Shown here one piece after another: positions 1 to 10,488 of a stretch of DNA of 22,929 nucleotides. The DNA lies in assembly GCA_010279815.1 (NCBI GenBank), contig QEOQ01000559.1, positions 268 to 23,196 of the forward strand, written 5' to 3'. The position numbers and the translations under genes were made by a program. Every line of letters starts with the position of its first letter. Position 1 is the stretch's first letter. Origin of the DNA: Brachionus plicatilis. Taxonomy: Eukaryota > Rotifera > Eurotatoria > Ploima > Brachionidae. The notes under the pieces were generated by a model. The model worked only from the letters and a program-made list of their open reading frames with translations, did no database searches and was not told the DNA's origin.

Positions 1-859
1 TGGAAAAAGACATTTTGCAATCGAAAGCTGTCCGATTTTTCGAAACATTGATCTGGAAAAAGAAAATGAAAAAAAAAATGAAAGAACTGAATTTGAAACA
101 AAAGAGCTTTTAAAAATAAATGAATCTCAGAAAGAACTTATTCTAAAGTATGAAATCGAACTCATGACTCTTAGAAACAAGGAGACGTTTCCAGAAAATG
201 ACTACCTAGAAATCAAGAAAGCAATAATCCAAAAGGAAAAAATCATTTCTGAAATCGAAGTTCAAAATGTTAAATATCTAAGGTAAATTTTTACTAACAA
301 ATAAATTCTGGATATTAAATTATAAGATTGATTCTCTAGCACAATTCAAGAATAAAAAAAAGAAATTGAAAAACTAAATGGTTCACTAAAAGAAACTAAG
401 AAAATATTTAATCACGAATTAGAAGAATCAAATGAAAAATTGAGAAGTTTGAAAAACGTTAAAAATTCTGAGATTTCAAATCTTAAATCGTAAGTTATTC
501 TAGTTTGTTAAATTATTATTAAAATTTTTTTAAAGATCAATCTCTAATCTTAAAAGAGCCGAATTAGATAAAACGAATGAATTTAATTCCATAAAAGCTA
601 CTTTAGAAGGAAAAAATAATTCAATTGAACAGAAGGAAAATTAAATAAACGAATTAAGAAAGAAAATAAAAAAATGCAAAAGTTTGTATTTAAAAAATTT
701 ATATAAAGTTTTTGAATAATTATTTGATTAAATAGTTAAATCAACGAAAAGAATATAAAAATACAAATCCTTAATGATACTCAAATGAATTCCTCAAATG
801 AACCGAAAAAAATTAAACTGATGTCACCATCTAGAGAAGAACCTTATGCATTCCTTTAA
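1..859 (+). CDS. C2HC zinc-finger/coiled-coil protein, 3' part (5' end outside window)
   Basis: Seen: exons 1-282, 340-489, 536-681 and 736-859. Introns 283-339 (57 nt), 490-535 (46 nt) and 682-735 (54 nt) all begin GT and end AG. The protein begins with GKRHFAIESCP, which matches the second half of the C2HC finger in the large minus-strand gene (KHYCFANCP). A long charged coiled coil rich in E, K, N and L follows. TAA occurs in frame at 353-355 (between IQE and KKEIEK) and 642-644 (between KEN and INELRKK). In both places the heptad-like sequence continues in the same frame. The third intron leaves a one-base phase mismatch with the most coding-like frame downstream (from NEKNIKIQ). That could be a frameshift, a sequencing error or a mis-set splice site. 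The reading then stops at TAA 857-859. Inferred: a structural or nucleic-acid-binding protein related to the large minus-strand gene. Specific function unknown. Confidence 0.6.
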
Positions 860-894
860 TTTTCTAAATTATTTAATTAATTTAAAAAAATTAG

Positions 895-948
895 ATTTGT
901 GTTTATTGCGAAAAAGAATGCAAAAATTGGCATGGAGTGTTAAATTAA
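895..948 (+). CDS. Possible terminal exon with a small Cys/His motif
   Basis: Directly after an AG at 893-894, a short reading runs ICVYCEKECKNWHGVLN and ends at TAA 946-948. The spacing C-x2-C-x3-C-x3-H looks like a small zinc knuckle. No GT donor in the right phase was found for joining it to the preceding exon. It may be the true C-terminus of the upstream gene or chance. The palindrome begins 15 bases after its stop. Confidence 0.3.
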   Translation: MCVYCEKECKNWHGVLN

Positions 949-981
949 ATTAAATTAACCCCTAAAAAGAGTGTTAAATTA
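935..981 (+). repeat. 13-nt direct repeat at the outer edge of the palindrome
   Basis: GAGTGTTAAATTA occurs at 935-947 and again at 969-981. The inverted repeat begins at 963, so the second copy lies just inside the left arm and the first lies just outside. It could be a junction microhomology or a trace of local duplication when the arm formed. Confidence 0.5.
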
Positions 982-1796
982 TAAAATAAACATAACATTT
1001 TTTTTGTTTTTTTATTAATTTGCAAAACAAACTTTACTTTTATTTGTAAATTATTAGATAATGCTTCCTTATATTAGATAATATTTATAAAATTTGGGAA
1101 AATATTGAGCAAACATGCTTAAATTTGCTTGAATCAAAATTTTTAAAAAATATTAAACCGTTTAAAAGTTATTCAAGTTTTGCTGAATTGAAATGATCGA
1201 ATTGAAACGAACTTCACAACCCCAAAATTGGCATGGTTTTACGAAACATTGTGGTCACAAACTCAGATGCAATACTTGTTATCTTTCAATACTTAAATGC
1301 AACTGTTAATTTCTTAAAAATTTATTTTTCTCAATTTTTTTGGGTTTTTTTAAAAAAAAAAATATGAAATGGAAAATTGCTAACATTATTTTAAAATCTA
1401 TTTCTTTCTTAGTATTGGTCTTTTTAATAAATGTAGTCAATTAGATTGTTATTAATTTAGAATCTTAAGAAAAATTAAGATTTCATTCCTCATTATTAAA
1501 TTCTCCACTTTTACTTCCTTAATCAAAGCCTTTACTTTTTCATTATCGCAGTTGGCTTGGAACTCACATGTTTTATGCATTTATTTGGATATGAATTATC
1601 TTAGTTGAAATCTCTTATTAAGAAATATTAATCCGTCTGTCGGTGTCGCAATTTTGAATTGCTAACACATTATGATTTCAAAAATGAGAATGATTCTGTT
1701 AATTTAATTCATTTCTGAATAAATAGTATATTTGTGTGGGTTTTAGGCTAAATTGCGAGTAATGTTAAGGTTTCTGGCTATAAATAAAGGAGTACA
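982..1796. other. AT-rich non-coding leader of the left arm
   Basis: No convincing reading frame or splice pattern is visible. The stretch holds runs of A and T and ends with TATAAATA at 1779-1786, just upstream of the GC-rich island. It is repeated in reverse at 8508-9322. Confidence 0.6.
1779..1786 (+). promoter_or_regulatory. TATA-like box upstream of the GC-rich island
   Basis: TATAAATA stands about 35-40 bases upstream of the base-composition shift at about 1821. Such a motif is common by chance in AT-rich DNA, so its position relative to the island is the only reason to list it. The mirror copy is at 8518-8525. Confidence 0.25.
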
Positions 1797-1994
1797 GTGT
1801 TTCTAATAAAATCACATTCTTCACGTCCCGGCCTTGGTCTTTTTGGATTAAGATCGACTCGTATAATCCGTCCGCATCTCACGAGACCACGTCTTTGCTG
1901 GATGTGTCGTACGGTCGGGCTCCGCTTACAGAACAAGATAGAGGGACGTGACGGCTCTTCCTGCGGATGCCTCTATTTTAGCGTGGTGTATTAG
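1797..1994 (+). ncRNA. GC-rich island, candidate structured RNA gene (left copy)
   Basis: The core, about 1821-1975, is more than half G+C, against roughly a quarter for the surroundings. TCACGTCCC (1821-1829) is complementary to GGGACGTGA (1943-1951), giving a 9-bp closing stem around 113 nt. A shorter internal stem (CTCGT with ACGAG) and a TCCGCA/TGCGGA pair are also present. A 65-codon frame runs through it, but its composition resembles no neighbouring protein. In AT-rich genomes such islands are often structured RNAs. I could not match it to tRNA, 5S, U1, U2, U6 or hammerhead consensus. It could instead be a regulatory segment of TE1. Confidence 0.35.
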
Positions 1995-2359
1995 AACCGA
2001 TATAAGGATTTGAGTTTAAAAGTCAGAAATGATATCTTAATTTTAACTCTTAAGATTCTCAATTATAAATTGATCTTGAGACATAATTTATTAAAAATAC
2101 CATCTGTTATAATATGTTAGGAATTTTCAATTTCGTATTTTTTTAAATTTTTAAAAAATTATTAAAACAGTTGAGGAATTTATTTTTTTAATTTAATTAA
2201 TATTATTTTTCCTTTTTTTGTGTATTTTCTCATAACCCATCCTTTTTAAGTAAAAATATTAATTTAAATATTTTTAATGAAATTTGATTTACCTTTTAGC
2301 TGGTAAATAAATTATTATCCATTTTATTTATTTTAAAATAAAAGAAAAGAAATTTTGAA
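1995..2359. other. AT-rich stretch between GC island and TE1 transposase
   Basis: About 365 bases rich in A/T runs, with no recognisable gene. It probably contains the 5' leader and promoter of the TE1 transposase, but no specific element can be pointed out. The mirror copy is at 7945-8309. Confidence 0.5.
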
Positions 2360-4688
2360 ATGAAAAACCTTGACTTAATTGAACTGGTGGAAATTACTTC
2401 GAAAAATTTCAATAATGAAAAAATCGACCCGAAACTTTATCCAAAATTCTCCTGTCAACGAAAATATTTGGAAAAAAATAGCAAAAGATTATTTTGGTTA
2501 CTATTGTTATACAGTTGCCTTATTATTGTTTACTCGTTTTAAAAGAAACTCAGAAGGCTACGCAAATATGGTAGAAAAAATAATGAAAAATCATAAAACC
2601 ATTGAAAACTCTGGTTTTCAATCGATTCATATTTTTTTTGACAGAGACGAATTTTCATCGTTTAAAATATCAGGATTAAAGCGGAAACGTCTACTTGTCG
2701 ACTTCGAATAAGTTCTAAATGAAAGATTACAAGCTAATGGTTTTAATTGCTATTTTCGATGCAATTATAATTGGTTTAAGAAACAAAATAAAAAAGAACA
2801 TTCAAATTTTCTTGACTGGAATGGTCTCTATAATTGTATCGAACCGAAATGTCAAAATTATATCAGGCCAAAAATACATAATCAATCTGTACAAAAAATA
2901 GATATGCAAGTATTTTATTCAATGAATAATTTGCATGGCAGAATACAAAAAAACATTCGAATTTGTGGCGATGAAAGAGAAACTTTGTTATTAGTTTTAA
3001 ACAGCGAAGGAGTTATGAATTTTTCAAAAAGAAACAAGTTCGAGAATTTGAATGAAAAAAAAAGTAGGCCTAATGCTCTTCAATATGAAGAATAAATTTT
3101 GTTACTATCTTTAAGATGAAATTGTTCCACAAAACACATTAAGTAAATTAAAAAAAGAACTGGAAATAAAGTTTAGACTGAGTCGAGATATGATATTCGA
3201 TTAAAGGGCATCGTAAATTTTATGTGAAAATCTCGGAACTTCTTCCAACTCAGATTTTAAAAGATATGTCCATAATATTTGTTTAGATCCTTATGGTTTT
3301 TTATTGATGAGTGATATTCAAGTAAAACTTTATTTCTATAAGAAAAAAAAATAACGTTTCAGTTTAGATTAAAATATGGAAGAATAAGCCACTTTTGTAT
3401 TCAATTGTGGTTCATGATAGATAAAACAAGCATATTTTACCGGTTGCTGAATTTATTACTACAGATCAAAGTGTCAAATCAATATCGTCTTATCTGCATA
3501 ATATTGATTACAATTTACGTAATAAACAAAAAAACTTTTCAATTGCCCCGATAATTGTGACTGATTTCTCATGGGCTTTAATAAATTCTGTGTTGATTGT
3601 CTTTAATAAGATGAGCATTAAAGACTATCTCGATTGGTCTTTTAAAATGATTGTGAACAAAGAAGCAAGAGAAGGAAATAAATTGACTGTCAAAACAAGG
3701 ATATATTTATGTTCGACACATTTTTTAAAATCAATGGTGAAAAAAGCACAAAAAATTGATTCAGAACCAAAAAAAAAAATTTTTTTTTTATTTTGTTTTA
3801 CTTTGCTGCAAAATTCTGCTTGTTTGGTACAGTTCGAAAATTATCTTTTAAATATTTTGAATATTTTTACCACCAAAACAAAATCATCCACCCTTCATTA
3901 TTCTCTTTTGACGATGCGAAAAGAACGAAAAAATCGAAACTTGGATACTTATGATCTCTCAATATTTGATAATGAAAATGAACCGACTTTAGCTGAAGAA
4001 GAAAAAAGCTATCAAGATCAGAGACAAATATGGAAACAGAGGAAAGTTTGAAAAAAACATCACCGTTTAAAATCTATTTTGATTCTGTATTAAAGAAGCT
4101 GTTAAACAAAATTGAAAAATCAAATTTGGAATCTTTAGAAGAGAATATTTTTTATGACCCAAAGCTATTCGGTTTAATTGCCGATCAACTTTATCTGTTT
4201 CCATTATGGACAGGAATCATAATCGAAAATTTTAAAACCAATCATCAAAATGAACTTAATGAATTCAAAAATACTCGTCTTTCCAATAATCCAGTTGAGA
4301 ATTATTTCGGAGTAATAGAGAATAGAATACTTGGTAAAAAAAAGTCTTTCCCAGTGAGTTTGTCAGTCTTAACTTTTTAAGAATAAAATCGAAATTTTTT
4401 GAATCTTATATGGAAAATTCCTCTATTAAGGACATCAAAATGAAAAATTTGCTATCAAATTCGGAAGAAAAATGGGCTGATAAGGAGCCAAAACGAAAAG
4501 GAAAGAAACAATTTCACTATGAAATAGATCCGATTAAAGTAAAAGGATTTTATTACCAGAAAACTGATATTTTTAAAATAATATATAATGATTTATTTGA
4601 GTTTGATTTTAGCAATTTTAAAAAAACAACAAGCCAATTTGAAATTGTTCTTTTATTGATGAATCGAGCAAAAGTACAAATAATTTAG
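2360..4688 (+). pseudogene. TE1 DDE transposase, degenerate (left-arm copy)
   Basis: The reading is homologous along its length to the TE2 transposase at 17386-19791. Shared parts in order are: an N-terminal block around NENIWKK; a Cys-rich block with NWFKK and WNGLYNC; the second catalytic Asp in IVTDFSWA; the C-x2-H motif in LCSTHFLK; and the catalytic Glu in NNPVENYFG. The frame is broken by several indels: near 2430, between 3095 and about 3110, near 3350, near 4020-4050, near 4350 and near 4645. In-frame TAA lies at 2709-2711, twice near 3200, and in HDRxNKH. The segment matching WYFDASG of TE2, which holds the first catalytic Asp, is missing. Such enzymes cut and paste DNA at transposon ends using a D-D-E metal site. 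This copy should be inactive whatever the genetic code. Confidence 0.8.
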
Positions 4689-4693
4689 AACCG

Positions 4694-4843
4694 ATGGAAA
4701 TTGAAAATCAGGATCATAATATTACGATTGATAGAATTACTAACGATACTATAAATCTGAATGAAATGAAAGCCATGTATGATTTTATAACTAAAGAAAA
4801 CCATAATGCAAATATTCTGAAACACTACTTAATTGAAAAAAAA
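4694..4843 (+). pseudogene. TE1 OTU protease, 5' fragment in the left arm
   Basis: The reading begins MEIENQDHNI and runs to the inner end of the arm. It is identical to the start of the protease frame on the other strand at 5610, then is cut off before the catalytic region. Just upstream, a frame shifted relative to the transposase leads directly into it, so the protease was probably fused to the transposase originally. Confidence 0.7.
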
Positions 4844-5460
4844 ATTATAAATTTATATAAGTTATAATTTATTATTTTAAATTTAACTCGATAATTCAAA
4901 AACAGATCAAAAGCATTCTTCACTTCTTCGAAACATGGTTCTGCTTCATTTAGTATAGGAATAAAATGATTTATGTAAAATCCGAGTCTGATTGGTTCAG
5001 AGTCTGAAAGAGACATTGAATATTTCTGGCAATTTGGAACAAGCGTCTCGTTATTAAGCCCGAATGATAAAATAGTTCGATCTAATAAAATACTTGTTGC
5101 TAAAATATTAAGCGACATGGCCCATTCATTTTTTCTTGCTGACTTAAAAAATATTTCAACGAACGTTTTTTAATAGTAGTGCCTCTGTAGTATATCTTCG
5201 AACAGATTCTGGTACTCAATCAAAATAAATAATAAACCAATTTTGAAAATATAGTAAAAATCTTCGGATCCGAATAGGCAATATAAAATTGCGCGATAAA
5301 AACAATTACCAACAGGTCTTGCTGATATCGGAACAAAATTTCTTAGTTGAAATAACTCAATTATTTGACTAAATGGTTGAAAAGTTTCAATAGTTTGGCC
5401 ACTATAAATAGCTGAAAACTTTATTGATCGTAAATACTTAATTAAATTTATAATTTTAAC
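4844..5460. other. Spacer of the giant inverted repeat
   Basis: The 617 bases between the arms hold the OTU protease core, read on the minus strand and present only once. At the left junction AAATTATAA and TTATAATTT form a 9-bp inverted repeat with an 11-base loop (about 4843-4871). That is the kind of AT-rich fold-back site at which DNA synthesis can turn around. Confidence 0.75.
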
Positions 5461-5610
5461 TTTTTTTTCAATTAAGTAGTGTTTCAGAATATTTGCATTA
5501 TGGTTTTCTTTAGTTATAAAATCATACATGGCTTTCATTTCATTCAGATTTATAGTATCGTTAGTAATTCTATCAATCGTAATATTATGATCCTGATTTT
5601 CAATTTCCAT
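4856..5610 (-). pseudogene. TE1 OTU-type cysteine protease
   Basis: In minus-strand order: an acidic N-terminus (MEIENQDHNI); the OTU Cys box at about residue 105, read ARPVGNCFYRAI, with Val where most OTU proteases have Asp before GNC; then NEWAMSLNILATSILL, typical of the OTU core; and INHFIPIL, the block carrying the catalytic His. One frame runs through all of these and is interrupted only by TAA at 5170-5172 (HYY, stop, KTFVEIF). OTU enzymes cleave ubiquitin or ubiquitin-like chains. Here the domain follows the transposase of the same element. The 3' end is lost at the palindrome junction. If TAA is a sense codon in this organism, the OTU core would be uninterrupted. The changed Asp and the loss of the 3' end still argue for a relic. 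Confidence 0.7.
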
Positions 5611-5615
5611 CGGTT

Positions 5616-7944
5616 CTAAATTATTTGTACTTTTGCTCGATTCATCAATAAAAGAACAATTTCAAATTGGCTTGTTGTTTTTTTAAAATTGCTAAAATCA
5701 AACTCAAATAAATCATTATATATTATTTTAAAAATATCAGTTTTCTGGTAATAAAATCCTTTTACTTTAATCGGATCTATTTCATAGTGAAATTGTTTCT
5801 TTCCTTTTCGTTTTGGCTCCTTATCAGCCCATTTTTCTTCCGAATTTGATAGCAAATTTTTCATTTTGATGTCCTTAATAGAGGAATTTTCCATATAAGA
5901 TTCAAAAAATTTCGATTTTATTCTTAAAAAGTTAAGACTGACAAACTCACTGGGAAAGACTTTTTTTTACCAAGTATTCTATTCTCTATTACTCCGAAAT
6001 AATTCTCAACTGGATTATTGGAAAGACGAGTATTTTTGAATTCATTAAGTTCATTTTGATGATTGGTTTTAAAATTTTCGATTATGATTCCTGTCCATAA
6101 TGGAAACAGATAAAGTTGATCGGCAATTAAACCGAATAGCTTTGGGTCATAAAAAATATTCTCTTCTAAAGATTCCAAATTTGATTTTTCAATTTTGTTT
6201 AACAGCTTCTTTAATACAGAATCAAAATAGATTTTAAACGGTGATGTTTTTTTCAAACTTTCCTCTGTTTCCATATTTGTCTCTGATCTTGATAGCTTTT
6301 TTCTTCTTCAGCTAAAGTCGGTTCATTTTCATTATCAAATATTGAGAGATCATAAGTATCCAAGTTTCGATTTTTTCGTTCTTTTCGCATCGTCAAAAGA
6401 GAATAATGAAGGGTGGATGATTTTGTTTTGGTGGTAAAAATATTCAAAATATTTAAAAGATAATTTTCGAACTGTACCAAACAAGCAGAATTTTGCAGCA
6501 AAGTAAAACAAAATAAAAAAAAAATTTTTTTTTTTGGTTCTGAATCAATTTTTTGTGCTTTTTTCACCATTGATTTTAAAAAATGTGTCGAACATAAATA
6601 TATCCTTGTTTTGACAGTCAATTTATTTCCTTCTCTTGCTTCTTTGTTCACAATCATTTTAAAAGACCAATCGAGATAGTCTTTAATGCTCATCTTATTA
6701 AAGACAATCAACACAGAATTTATTAAAGCCCATGAGAAATCAGTCACAATTATCGGGGCAATTGAAAAGTTTTTTTGTTTATTACGTAAATTGTAATCAA
6801 TATTATGCAGATAAGACGATATTGATTTGACACTTTGATCTGTAGTAATAAATTCAGCAACCGGTAAAATATGCTTGTTTTATCTATCATGAACCACAAT
6901 TGAATACAAAAGTGGCTTATTCTTCCATATTTTAATCTAAACTGAAACGTTATTTTTTTTTCTTATAGAAATAAAGTTTTACTTGAATATCACTCATCAA
7001 TAAAAAACCATAAGGATCTAAACAAATATTATGGACATATCTTTTAAAATCTGAGTTGGAAGAAGTTCCGAGATTTTCACATAAAATTTACGATGCCCTT
7101 TAATCGAATATCATATCTCGACTCAGTCTAAACTTTATTTCCAGTTCTTTTTTTAATTTACTTAATGTGTTTTGTGGAACAATTTCATCTTAAAGATAGT
7201 AACAAAATTTATTCTTCATATTGAAGAGCATTAGGCCTACTTTTTTTTTCATTCAAATTCTCGAACTTGTTTCTTTTTGAAAAATTCATAACTCCTTCGC
7301 TGTTTAAAACTAATAACAAAGTTTCTCTTTCATCGCCACAAATTCGAATGTTTTTTTGTATTCTGCCATGCAAATTATTCATTGAATAAAATACTTGCAT
7401 ATCTATTTTTTGTACAGATTGATTATGTATTTTTGGCCTGATATAATTTTGACATTTCGGTTCGATACAATTATAGAGACCATTCCAGTCAAGAAAATTT
7501 GAATGTTCTTTTTTATTTTGTTTCTTAAACCAATTATAATTGCATCGAAAATAGCAATTAAAACCATTAGCTTGTAATCTTTCATTTAGAACTTATTCGA
7601 AGTCGACAAGTAGACGTTTCCGCTTTAATCCTGATATTTTAAACGATGAAAATTCGTCTCTGTCAAAAAAAATATGAATCGATTGAAAACCAGAGTTTTC
7701 AATGGTTTTATGATTTTTCATTATTTTTTCTACCATATTTGCGTAGCCTTCTGAGTTTCTTTTAAAACGAGTAAACAATAATAAGGCAACTGTATAACAA
7801 TAGTAACCAAAATAATCTTTTGCTATTTTTTTCCAAATATTTTCGTTGACAGGAGAATTTTGGATAAAGTTTCGGGTCGATTTTTTCATTATTGAAATTT
7901 TTCGAAGTAATTTCCACCAGTTCAATTAAGTCAAGGTTTTTCAT
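5616..7944 (-). pseudogene. TE1 DDE transposase, degenerate (right-arm copy)
   Basis: Mirror image of 2360-4688, with identical translated pieces and the same frameshifts, in-frame TAA codons and deleted first catalytic Asp. Unlike the left copy it is followed on its own strand by the longer OTU region (4856-5610). This is therefore the more complete version of the transposase-plus-protease element. Confidence 0.8.
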
Positions 7945-8309
7945 TTCAAAATTTCTTTTCTTTTATTTTAAAATAAATAAAATGGATAATAATTTATTTA
8001 CCAGCTAAAAGGTAAATCAAATTTCATTAAAAATATTTAAATTAATATTTTTACTTAAAAAGGATGGGTTATGAGAAAATACACAAAAAAAGGAAAAATA
8101 ATATTAATTAAATTAAAAAAATAAATTCCTCAACTGTTTTAATAATTTTTTAAAAATTTAAAAAAATACGAAATTGAAAATTCCTAACATATTATAACAG
8201 ATGGTATTTTTAATAAATTATGTCTCAAGATCAATTTATAATTGAGAATCTTAAGAGTTAAAATTAAGATATCATTTCTGACTTTTAAACTCAAATCCTT
8301 ATATCGGTT
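7945..8309. other. AT-rich stretch, mirror of 1995-2359
   Basis: No gene seen. Presumed leader of the right-arm TE1 copy. Confidence 0.5.
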
Positions 8310-8507
8310 CTAATACACCACGCTAAAATAGAGGCATCCGCAGGAAGAGCCGTCACGTCCCTCTATCTTGTTCTGTAAGCGGAGCCCGACCGTACGACAC
8401 ATCCAGCAAAGACGTGGTCTCGTGAGATGCGGACGGATTATACGAGTCGATCTTAATCCAAAAAGACCAAGGCCGGGACGTGAAGAATGTGATTTTATTA
8501 GAAACAC
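8310..8507 (-). ncRNA. GC-rich island, candidate structured RNA gene (right copy)
   Basis: Exact mirror of 1797-1994, with the same 9-bp closing stem. The TATA-like box lies at 8518-8525 on the minus strand. Confidence 0.35.
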
Positions 8508-9322
8508 TGTACTCCTTTATTTATAGCCAGAAACCTTAACATTACTCGCAATTTAGCCTAAAACCCACACAAATATACTATTTATTCAGAAATGAATTAA
8601 ATTAACAGAATCATTCTCATTTTTGAAATCATAATGTGTTAGCAATTCAAAATTGCGACACCGACAGACGGATTAATATTTCTTAATAAGAGATTTCAAC
8701 TAAGATAATTCATATCCAAATAAATGCATAAAACATGTGAGTTCCAAGCCAACTGCGATAATGAAAAAGTAAAGGCTTTGATTAAGGAAGTAAAAGTGGA
8801 GAATTTAATAATGAGGAATGAAATCTTAATTTTTCTTAAGATTCTAAATTAATAACAATCTAATTGACTACATTTATTAAAAAGACCAATACTAAGAAAG
8901 AAATAGATTTTAAAATAATGTTAGCAATTTTCCATTTCATATTTTTTTTTTTAAAAAAACCCAAAAAAATTGAGAAAAATAAATTTTTAAGAAATTAACA
9001 GTTGCATTTAAGTATTGAAAGATAACAAGTATTGCATCTGAGTTTGTGACCACAATGTTTCGTAAAACCATGCCAATTTTGGGGTTGTGAAGTTCGTTTC
9101 AATTCGATCATTTCAATTCAGCAAAACTTGAATAACTTTTAAACGGTTTAATATTTTTTAAAAATTTTGATTCAAGCAAATTTAAGCATGTTTGCTCAAT
9201 ATTTTCCCAAATTTTATAAATATTATCTAATATAAGGAAGCATTATCTAATAATTTACAAATAAAAGTAAAGTTTGTTTTGCAAATTAATAAAAAAACAA
9301 AAAAAATGTTATGTTTATTTTA
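8508..9322. other. AT-rich non-coding part of the right arm
   Basis: Mirror of 982-1796. No coding or RNA signal seen apart from the TATA-like box. Confidence 0.6.
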
Positions 9323-9341
9323 TAATTTAACACTCTTTTTA

Positions 9342-10071
9342 AGATATTATAAGAAATTTTCAAACAAAAGAAATCAATTGAAAAGTTTTTTGAAAATGTA
9401 TCGTAAAAGATAATTAAAAATAAGGAAAAAGAATAAAAATCAAAAAAGCTTTTACCAATTATGAATCAACAATGAGTAAATTTAAATTTGATTAAATTAG
9501 GATATAAATTAGTAAACCCTTTTAAATCGAAGTGATATATAATTTTTCATTTTAATTTATTTAAAGGATTAGAAAACCTAATTAATTAATTAAGAGGTCA
9601 TTAATATTAATCATTTTCTTTAACCTTCCCTGACTTGATCTAAAATGAAAGTTTTATTTGTAAATAATTGTTTTTGCCTTGTTTTTTCAATGTCCCCACT
9701 GAAATTACATATTTTTTTAAAACTCAACAGCTAGTTTGACAATCGAATTCAATGTTAAATACAGAATGAATTCAAATACAAATTTTTGGTGCAATTTAAA
9801 TAATCAAGAAAAAATATATTTAAACAGTGAATTTGATTAGTTCGCAACAATAATTAAAATAAAAATAGTTTTTTTTCAATTTATTAAAAATATAAAAAAT
9901 ATAAAAAAAAGGAAAAAAAATAAACTCAAAATCACTGATATTGTTCTTTTTCATCAAAAAAGCGATTTTCATTTCATCTCATTGTATTACTAATAAAATT
10001 TCTTTAAAATTGTTGAAAAAAATCAGCTAAATTATGTAATTTCAGCAATTACAAATTTAATATTTAAAATA
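9342..10071. other. Intergenic AT-rich DNA
   Basis: About 730 bases of A/T-rich sequence with short homopolymers. No frame on either strand has a coding-like composition or plausible splice structure, and no repeat links it to the rest of the window. Confidence 0.6.
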
Positions 10072-10488
10072 TCATACTTTATCGCTTGAAATGCTTAATG
10101 AGTAAGCATTTCCTGTTCTCTCTTAGTACGCTCGTTTAGATCGGGAAAAAACAAGCATTGTTGGATATTGGCAAAAAAAGGAAAGGATCGTGTCGAAACG
10201 AGAATTAACTGAATTTCGAAAATTCAACTCTCTTTTTGTTTTAACTAACAATTCTAATTTCTTTTAGACAGGACTACTTATTTAATTCATAATGAATTTT
10301 TTAGAACATAATGATCTTTTCATCCTTTCAAAAGGCATTTTGAATACATTTAAGTTTTTCACAAAAAGAAATATTGCTTTTCTACACAAACAGTCAATAA
10401 ACGATTTGTACACTTCCAATTCCTTTTTTACAGTCCCTCCCAACAAGCTGCTTATTTTTTCACTCTTCCGTATTAGCTTTTTTAACAT
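10072..10488 (-). CDS. Uncertain small ORF, open to TGA if TAA is sense
   Basis: From ATG 10486-10488 the standard frame runs 68 codons (MLKKLIRKSEKI onward) to TAA 10282-10284. If TAA is read through, as the large gene nearby implies, it continues through two more TAA codons to TGA at 10072-10074, about 138 residues. It is basic, with a hydrophobic stretch AIFLFVKNL. An overlapping frame on the plus strand (10292-10549) is also open. I recognise no family and neither frame is proven. Confidence 0.25.

Larger units (their letters stand above)
963..4843 (+). repeat. Left arm of giant inverted repeat (3,881 bp)
   Basis: Positions i and 10304-i are complementary throughout the stretches compared, and every reading frame in this arm recurs identically on the other strand of the right arm. 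The outer end is where C962 no longer pairs with A9342. The inner end is where A4844 no longer pairs with C5460. Just beyond the inner end a further short stretch (ATTATAAATTTA) aligns after a 6-base gap. The arm carries the GC-rich island, the degenerate TE1 transposase and the first part of its OTU protease gene. Confidence 0.95.
5461..9341 (-). repeat. Right arm of giant inverted repeat (3,881 bp)
   Basis: Reverse complement of 963-4843 about the centre at 5152. It carries the same frames, the same lesions and the same GC-rich island. Because every transposase lesion is shared, the duplication is younger than the decay of the element, or the arms are kept identical by gene conversion. An assembly or library artefact cannot be excluded from sequence alone. 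Confidence 0.95.

Noticed and set aside
1797..1994. 65-codon protein read through the GC-rich island
   Set aside because: Arg/Ser/Leu-rich composition unlike every other protein here. The open frame is explained by low stop frequency in GC-rich DNA.
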